Shown one piece after another: positions 50,953-56,087 of a stretch of DNA of 56,087 bases (its first letter is position 1; each line of letters starts with the position of its first letter). A program made the translations under genes and the position numbers. The stretch is taken from the NCBI GenBank assembly GCA_947383005.1, contig CANDBT010000030.1, positions 1 to 56,087 of the forward strand, in the 5' to 3' direction. The notes below the pieces were generated by a model. That model did no database searches. It was given only the letters and a program-made list of their open reading frames with translations, and was not told the DNA's origin. The stretch is from an uncultured bacterium. GTDB taxonomy: Bacteria; Bacillota; Clostridia; Lachnospirales; Lachnospiraceae.

Positions 50953-53900
50953 TCACTTTAATTCTTTTTCTTTCAAATTTTTCTGTGCCGTAGCCAGCAT
51001 CAGTTTAATCCGGTTTAATTGATTGACTTCGCTGGCTCCCGGGTCATAATCCACGGCGATGATATTTGCTCCCGGGTGTTTCCGCCGCAATTCCTTGATC
51101 ACTCCTTTTCCCACGATGTGGTTGGGCAGGCATCCGAAAGGCTGGGCACAGACGATATTTTCCACGCCGCTATGAAGTAATTCCAGCATTTCCCCGGTTA
51201 AAAACCATCCTTCCCCGGTCTGGTTGCCCAAAGAGACGAATTCTTTTGCCATGTTCGCAAGTTCGCCGATTCGCGAGGGCGGGGTAAAGTGGATGCTTTT
51301 GGCCAATTCCTTGCGGGCGGTCTTTCTTAAGTATTCCAGCAGGGAGATTCCCATATTGCATAGCCAGGCCGTAGATTGCTTTCCTCCCAGATGTTCCGCC
51401 TTGAAATTGCTGTTGTAAAAACAGTAAAGCAGGAAATCCATTAAATCCGGCATAACTGCTTCGGCGCCTTCCGATTCCAGCAGTTCGACAATGTGATTGT
51501 TGGCCAGAGGGGAAAATTTCACAAGGATTTCCCCTACAATGCCTACCTTCGGTTTTTTTCCGTCTATCCGGGGAAGACGGTCAAAATCCTGGACAATGCC
51601 CCGGACTGTCCGGCCGAATTCCATCATATTGACGGATTTGACAGACAGGTTTTTGATACAGCGTTTTTTCCATTTTTCATGCAGGGCATTGGCGGAACCG
51701 GGGATCTTTTCATAGGGGCGGGTAGCGTATAAAACCCGCATAAAGACATCCCCGTATACGATGGACTGCATAGCTTTGGCTACCAGTGCCGGCGTCATGG
51801 TAAAGCCGGGGTTTGTCTCCATGCCGTTGGCATTGACGGAAATTACTGGTATCTGCTTCATGCCGGCTTTTTCCAATGCCCGGCGGATAAAACCTATGTA
51901 ATTGGAAGCCCGGCAGCCGCCTCCGGTCTGGGTGATCATGACAGCGGTGTGGTCCAGGTCGTATTTGCCGGACAGCAGGGCATCCATAATCTGTCCGATG
52001 ACGATCAGGGAGGGATAGCAGGCGTCATTATTTACGTATTGAAGCCCTGTGTCAATAGCCGAACGGTTGTGGTTTTGCAATACTTCCATATGATAGCCGA
52101 AGCTGCAGATTGCCGGTTCAAGCAATTCAAAATGAATCGGCGACATCTGGGGGCACAGCAGAGTGTATTCCTTTTTCATCTCCTTGGTGAAGACGATCCG
52201 GTTATAGGCGCTGGAAACTACCCGCCGCTCATAATGTTTTTGATGGCGGACCCGCAGCGCGGCGATTAAAGAGCGTATCCGGATACGGGCAGCTCCCAGA
52301 TTGCTTACCTCGTCAATTTTTAATACCGTATAAATTTTCCCGGCTTTGGTCAGAATATCATGGACCTGGTCGGTAGTCACCGCGTCAAGCCCGCAGCCAA
52401 AGGAGTTGAGTTGGATTAAATCCAGGCAGTCGGTATTACGGATATAAGAGGCGGCCCGGTACAGCCGGGAATGGTACATCCATTGGTCGGTGACGACTAA
52501 AGGCCGTTCGGTGTCGGCCAAATGGGAGACGGAGTCTTCCGTCAGCACAGCCAGCCCGTAAGAGGTAATCAGCTCCGGGATACCGTGGTGGATTTCCGGG
52601 TCAATGTGGTATGGCCGGCCAGCCAGTACGATACCGTGGCGGTCATGTTCTTTCAGCCAGGCGATGGTTTCTTCTCCCTTTTTTTCAATATCTCTCCGGC
52701 AGCGGGCCAATTCTTTCCAGCCGGCATGGGCGGCTTTTTGGATTTCTATGGAGGAAATCTGGTATTCTTTGCCGATTTCCACGATGAGCTGCTTGGTTAG
52801 TACTTCTTCGTCCGTAAAAGCGATAAAAGGATTCATGAAACGGACGTTGAATTCAGTCAGCTCTTCCATATTGTTTTTGATATTTTCCGCATAGGAAGTG
52901 ACCATGGGACAGTTGAAATGATTGCCGGCCTGAGGGGTTTCATTGCGCTCATAAGGGATACAAGGGTAAAAGATATCTCGTATGCCTTGCTTGATTAGCC
53001 ACATGATATGGCCATGGACCAGTTTGGCGGGATAACATTCCGACTCGCTGGGGATAGACTCAATACCCAGCTCGTAAAGCTTCTTTGTGGATTGGGGCGA
53101 CAGAGCCAGGCTAAAGCCCAGTTCCCGAAAAAACACCGCCCAAAAAGGAAAATTCTCATACATATTTAATACCCGGGGGATACCGATGGTTCCCCGGGGG
53201 GCCAAATCGGGAGTCAGGGGCTCATAATCAAATACCCGGTGGTACTTAAAGTCAAACAAGTTGGGGATTTCTTTTTTGGTCCGTTCTTTTCCCAGGCCCC
53301 GTTCACAGCGGTTGCCGCTGATAAATTGCCGGCCGCTGCCAAACCGGTTGACAGTCAGCACGCAGTGGTTGGTGCAGCCTTTGCAGCGGGTCATGGACGT
53401 ATCATACTGAAGGGTAATGATTTTGTCCAGCGGAAGCATGGAAGTCTTTTTTTCCGGGGAGGAAGAAACCCGGTGGTGATAGCGTTCCCTGGCTATCAGC
53501 GCCGCACCGAAGGCGCCCATGATGCCGGCAATGTCCGGACGGACAGCCTGACAGCCGGAAATTTTTTCAAAACTGCGCAGTACGGCATCATTGTAAAAAG
53601 TGCCGCCTTGAACGACGATATGTTTGCCAAGGTCAGCGGCGTTGGTGATTTTGATTACTTTAAACAGGGCGTTTTTTATAACCGAATAAGCCAGCCCGGC
53701 AGAAATATCAGCCACGGATGCGCCTTCCTTTTGGGCTTGTTTGACGTTGGAATTCATAAATACCGTGCAGCGGGTGCCGAGATCGGTGGGATTTTGGGCA
53801 AAAAGAGCCTCTTTTGCGAAACTTTCCACTTCGTAATTCAGAGATTTGGCGAAGGTTTCGATAAAGGAGCCGCAGCCGGAGGAGCAGGCTTCGTTGAGCT

Positions 53901-55239
53901 GAACGCTGTCCACGGTTTTATCCTTAATTTTAATGCATTTCATGTCTTGTCCGCCGATATCCAGTATACAGTCGACTTCCGGCTCAAAAAACGCGGCGGC
54001 ATAGTAGTGGGAAATCGTCTCCACTTCCCCCTCGTCCAACATCAGGGCCGCCTTTAAAAGGGCTTCCCCATAACCGGTGGAGCAAGACCAGGCGATGCAA
54101 GCCTCCGGCGGAAGCAAAGCCTTGATTTCACGTATAGCCCTGATGGCTGTGGCCAGAGGGCTTCCGTTATTGTTGGAGTAAAAATGGTATAAAAGGCTGC
54201 CGTCCTCTCCGACCATGGCCAGCTTGGTCGTGGTGGAGCCGGCATCGATACCCAGATAGCAGTTGCCCTGGTAAGAACGCAGGTCGGCGGTTTTTACCCG
54301 ATGGCTGTCATGGCGGCGCCGGAAAACATCGTATTCCTCCTGGGAGGCAAAAAGCGGCTCCATGCGTTTGATCTCCGTCTCCATTCGTACACCGGATTGG
54401 AGAAGGGAGATAAAATCGGTAAGAGATGTCGGGAAAGAGGTTTCCCCGGCGGCTTCACGGGCGCTCAGGGCGGCGCCCGTGGCGGCGAACAAATGCGAGT
54501 GGCCCGGCGCCACAATATGCTGGCTGTCCAGATTTAACGTGCGGATAAAAGCCCGGCGCAGTTCGGGCAAAAAATGCAGAGGGCCGCCCAAAAACGCGAC
54601 GGTGCCCCGTATGGGCTTGCCGCAGGCCAGCCCGCTGATGGTCTGATTGACGACTGCCTGAAAAATGGACGCCGCCAGGTCTTCCCTGGTGGCGCCTTCA
54701 TTAATCAGCGGCTGGATGTCGGATTTGGCAAACACGCCGCAGCGCGCCGCGATGGGATAGATCATCTGGTAATCCCTGGCGTATTCGTTGAGCCCGGCGG
54801 CGTCTGTCTGCAAAAGAGCCGCCATCTGGTCAATAAAGGAACCCGTGCCACCGGCACAGATGCCGTTCATCCGCTGGTCAATACCGCCGGTAAAATAGAT
54901 GATCTTGGCGTCTTCACCACCAAGCTCGATAGCCACATCGGTTTGGGGCGCTTCCTTTTGCAGGGCCGTGGCTACGGCCACAACCTCCTGGATAAAAGGA
55001 ATTTCCAGATGGCGGGATAAAGCCAGGCCGCCGGAACCGGTGATGCCGGGGCAAACATGGATTTCCCCGGTCTGTTCTTTTGCCCGCGATAATAAAACGG
55101 CGAGCGTCTCTTGTATATTGGCATAGTGACGCTCGTAATCGGTGAATATTATATGGTTATGGTAATCTAGGACTGCGATTTTCACTGTAGTGGAACCGAT
55201 ATCGATTCCCAAAGTATAACATTGGTTTGATAAACTCAT
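50953..55239 (-). CDS. Giant 2-hydroxyacyl-CoA dehydratase activase/dehydratase-like fusion
   Basis: A 1428-residue protein. Two BcrAD/BadFG (HgdC-type) ASKHA ATPase domains come first: [16 protein letters not shown] near residue 10 with [13 protein letters not shown] and RCGVFAKSD; then [19 protein letters not shown] near 325 with [18 protein letters not shown] and [10 protein letters not shown] cysteine cluster [10 protein letters not shown] lies near 618, followed by a DUF2229 region ([16 protein letters not shown], about 682) and a C-terminal HgdB-like part. Single-domain relatives are [4Fe-4S] activators that energise an electron for radical dehydratases. Such fusions are common in Lachnospiraceae but their reaction is unknown. 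The nearest AAGGAGG is unusually far (about 19 bases) from the ATG. Confidence 0.85.
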   Translation of the reverse strand: MSLSNQCYTLGIDIGSTTVKIAVLDYHNHIIFTDYERHYANIQETLAVLLSRAKEQTGEIHVCPGITGSGGLALSRHLEIPFIQEVVAVATALQKEAPQTDVAIELGGEDAKIIYFTGGIDQRMNGICAGGTGSFIDQMAALLQTDAAGLNEYARDYQMIYPIAARCGVFAKSDIQPLINEGATREDLAASIFQAVVNQTISGLACGKPIRGTVAFLGGPLHFLPELRRAFIRTLNLDSQHIVAPGHSHLFAATGAALSAREAAGETSFPTSLTDFISLLQSGVRMETEIKRMEPLFASQEEYDVFRRRHDSHRVKTADLRSYQGNCYLGIDAGSTTTKLAMVGEDGSLLYHFYSNNNGSPLATAIRAIREIKALLPPEACIAWSCSTGYGEALLKAALMLDEGEVETISHYYAAAFFEPEVDCILDIGGQDMKCIKIKDKTVDSVQLNEACSSGCGSFIETFAKSLNYEVESFAKEALFAQNPTDLGTRCTVFMNSNVKQAQKEGASVADISAGLAYSVIKNALFKVIKITNAADLGKHIVVQGGTFYNDAVLRSFEKISGCQAVRPDIAGIMGAFGAALIARERYHHRVSSSPEKKTSMLPLDKIITLQYDTSMTRCKGCTNHCVLTVNRFGSGRQFISGNRCERGLGKERTKKEIPNLFDFKYHRVFDYEPLTPDLAPRGTIGIPRVLNMYENFPFWAVFFRELGFSLALSPQSTKKLYELGIESIPSESECYPAKLVHGHIMWLIKQGIRDIFYPCIPYERNETPQAGNHFNCPMVTSYAENIKNNMEELTEFNVRFMNPFIAFTDEEVLTKQLIVEIGKEYQISSIEIQKAAHAGWKELARCRRDIEKKGEETIAWLKEHDRHGIVLAGRPYHIDPEIHHGIPELITSYGLAVLTEDSVSHLADTERPLVVTDQWMYHSRLYRAASYIRNTDCLDLIQLNSFGCGLDAVTTDQVHDILTKAGKIYTVLKIDEVSNLGAARIRIRSLIAALRVRHQKHYERRVVSSAYNRIVFTKEMKKEYTLLCPQMSPIHFELLEPAICSFGYHMEVLQNHNRSAIDTGLQYVNNDACYPSLIVIGQIMDALLSGKYDLDHTAVMITQTGGGCRASNYIGFIRRALEKAGMKQIPVISVNANGMETNPGFTMTPALVAKAMQSIVYGDVFMRVLYATRPYEKIPGSANALHEKWKKRCIKNLSVKSVNMMEFGRTVRGIVQDFDRLPRIDGKKPKVGIVGEILVKFSPLANNHIVELLESEGAEAVMPDLMDFLLYCFYNSNFKAEHLGGKQSTAWLCNMGISLLEYLRKTARKELAKSIHFTPPSRIGELANMAKEFVSLGNQTGEGWFLTGEMLELLHSGVENIVCAQPFGCLPNHIVGKGVIKELRRKHPGANIIAVDYDPGASEVNQLNRIKLMLATAQKNLKEKELK

Positions 55240-55330
55240 ATAAGCGGGATTATCCTTGCCTCCTTTATCTTTGTGAAAACTTTTTGTAATTGTTCACTAC
55301 CGGACAGTTACAATTTCTGAAATAAAAAAG

Positions 55331-55382
55331 TGCGCATCCACGCGGAGCGTTTTGTATCATAGAACGCATTTTCCTATGATAC
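55331..55382 (-). repeat. Family B repeat, copy 6 (inverted)
   Basis: On the minus strand: GTATCATAGGA...TTCTATGATAC hairpin with an AATGCG centre, then AAAACGCTCCGCGTGGATGCGCA. The stem differs from other copies but the tail is shared. Confidence 0.7.
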
Positions 55383-55521
55383 GAAAAGAAAGATATGCTC
55401 TGAACGCGCATATCTCCTGTATTTTAACATAAAACCACAAAGAATACCAGTTATTATCCCATAAAAAAACGGTTAAGAAAGATAAAGATTATGGAAGTTT
55501 TGGCAAAAGAGCGCAATCTGT

Positions 55522-55550
55522 TTGACAAAAGAGCGGCCAGAAATTATAAT
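55522..55550 (+). promoter_or_regulatory. Perfect consensus promoter without an obvious gene
   Basis: TTGACA (55522-55527), spacer of exactly 17, TATAAT (55545-55550). It reads rightward into a degenerate family A repeat, a short ORF at 55697 and a terminator-like hairpin. Confidence 0.85.
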
Positions 55551-55557
55551 GTGAATG

Positions 55558-55656
55558 TAGCAGTTCAGACGGCGGGGAATTTGACATGGATTTTGAATAT
55601 TCGAGCTTTTGTCCGGCGTAGGCGGACAAGAAAATGCTCCGTATGAGCTGTTATCT
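55558..55656. repeat. Family A structured repeat, copy 5 (core deleted)
   Basis: Left end GCAGTTCAGACGGCGGGGAA and a third-hairpin remnant TTGTCCGGCGTAGGCGGACAA are present, but the main-stem 3' arm and the conserved loop are missing. It lies eight bases after the perfect promoter. Confidence 0.7.
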
Positions 55657-55696
55657 GTGAATGGCAGATATTTAAGCGGGAAAGGGGGAAACAGTA

Positions 55697-55792
55697 ATGG
55701 ACGGTGGTTCTGCATACCACACGGAACCTGACGACATACGAAAGCGGATACCTGTACTGCTGTTTCCCGAAACCAGAAGGAAGCCTTTCTGA
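55697..55792 (+). CDS. Possible 31-residue peptide or small-RNA transcript
   Basis: An ORF ATG 55697 to TGA 55792 with GGGGGAAACAGTA upstream. It encodes a basic peptide ending RKRIPVLLFPETRRKPF. Its stop codon lies within a terminator-like hairpin (55769-55805). It follows a perfect promoter. It could be a leader for a gene beyond the window, a small protein or chance coding within a small RNA. No family was recognised. Confidence 0.3.
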   Translation: MDGGSAYHTEPDDIRKRIPVLLFPETRRKPF

Positions 55793-55805
55793 CGGTTTCT
55801 TTTTT
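55769..55805 (+). terminator. Terminator-like hairpin
   Basis: GAAACC (55769-55774) with GGTTTC (55794-55799), inner AGAAGG with CCTTTCT, then a run of T to 55805. With the promoter at 55522 it would define a transcript of about 250 bases. Confidence 0.55.
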
Positions 55806-56087
55806 ACCAGGGGAAATTGCGGATTGCTGCCTGCACCTGCCGTGCGCCTATGGCCGGGGCGGGGCGTTTGCGGCTGCGCCTGCCAGGCGTCTATAGGCAG
55901 CAGCGAAGGCAGTACGGGAATCAGGACATACGCAAAAGTACAATGGGGAGCGGTCCCGGAAACTCCCTTGCACCCATCTTTGTGGCTGATTTTCCGCCAG
56001 AAGCACCCAAATTTAATCAACGTACGTTCCACGTACGCCTCATAAATTTGTGCACTTCTGACAAAAAATCATCTCACAAATCTGGGC
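55806..56087. other. Window-end region, no gene supported
   Basis: GC-rich DNA with self-complementary stretches (GCTGCCTGC...GGCAGC), then a long imperfect palindrome at about 56001-56064 (CAGAAGCACCCAAATTTAAT against its complement) with ACGTACGTTCCACGTACG at its tip. ORFs of 113 (plus) and 155 (minus) codons cross it but neither has a convincing start or known domain. Confidence 0.45.

Noticed and set aside
55697-55800. Signal recognition particle RNA
   Set aside because: GAAGGAAGC and CTGTTTCCCG resemble pieces of the SRP core, but the conserved helix 8 sequence and tetraloop are not present in the right order.
55565-56032. 155-codon minus-strand ORF and 113-codon plus-strand ORF
   Set aside because: Both cross hairpins and a promoter region, lack a ribosome-binding site and show no recognisable domain.

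Overview
The window looks like a chromosome segment of a spore-forming, anaerobic, moderate-GC Clostridia, most likely Lachnospiraceae. Support comes from a sigma-G gene, a T-box in front of leuS, a lone flagellin, YitT, YlmC/YmxH and YqeG homologues, a giant 2-hydroxyacyl-CoA dehydratase/activase fusion, and consistently strong Shine-Dalgarno sequences. No rRNA, tRNA, CRISPR array, phage or intact transposon was seen. The placement is by recognition, not by a database search.

Layout. 1-6 kb: a DUF362 protein, a cytoplasmic GH13 glucosidase and T-box-controlled leuS. 6-12 kb: a flagellin (minus strand), a YjbR-like protein with an AraC regulator, and xylB with a DUF4867 gene. 12-21 kb: sigG, a MATE exporter behind a tandem hairpin array, divergent CoA genes coaX/coaBC (each followed by a decayed copy of its own 3' end), an alpha/beta hydrolase, prfC and a PepV-like dipeptidase. 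21-27 kb: a LysR regulator, a YfcC transporter, an M20 amidohydrolase and YitT. 27-32 kb: a two-gene restriction-modification system of Eco57I-like architecture. 32-35 kb: LysR divergent from prpF and an organic-acid carrier. 35-39 kb: two paralogous secreted proteins flanking a zinc-ribbon membrane protein. 39-42 kb: a methionine transporter operon (metNIQ). 42-48 kb: ylmC-like, nrdR, yqeG, efp, aroK, aroE and argS. 48-51 kb: a cytoplasmic BMP-domain protein with a metallophosphoesterase. 51-55 kb: the 1428-residue dehydratase-activase fusion.

The most interesting observation is the leader of metNIQ. A consensus promoter is followed by a 32-codon ORF in which codons 9-24 hold nine Met and two Cys. 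Downstream segments can fold either into a Rho-independent terminator or into a competing antiterminator. Segment 1 lies immediately before the first internal Met codon and segment 2 immediately after the stop codon. This is the layout of classical leader-peptide attenuation, here apparently sensing methionine (perhaps cysteine). No SAM riboswitch or T-box was seen there.

Intergenic space is unusually rich in dispersed structured repeats. At least four families are present. Several keep a loop or tail constant while the stem arms change together between copies. They sit against gene ends, supply the C-termini of two proteins, and in one case have expanded into a 12-unit hairpin array ahead of the MATE gene. 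The ylmC-like gene has its start codon inside a 16-bp hairpin and an A9 run that puts the natural start out of frame. All functional statements about repeats and leaders are inference from sequence and untested.
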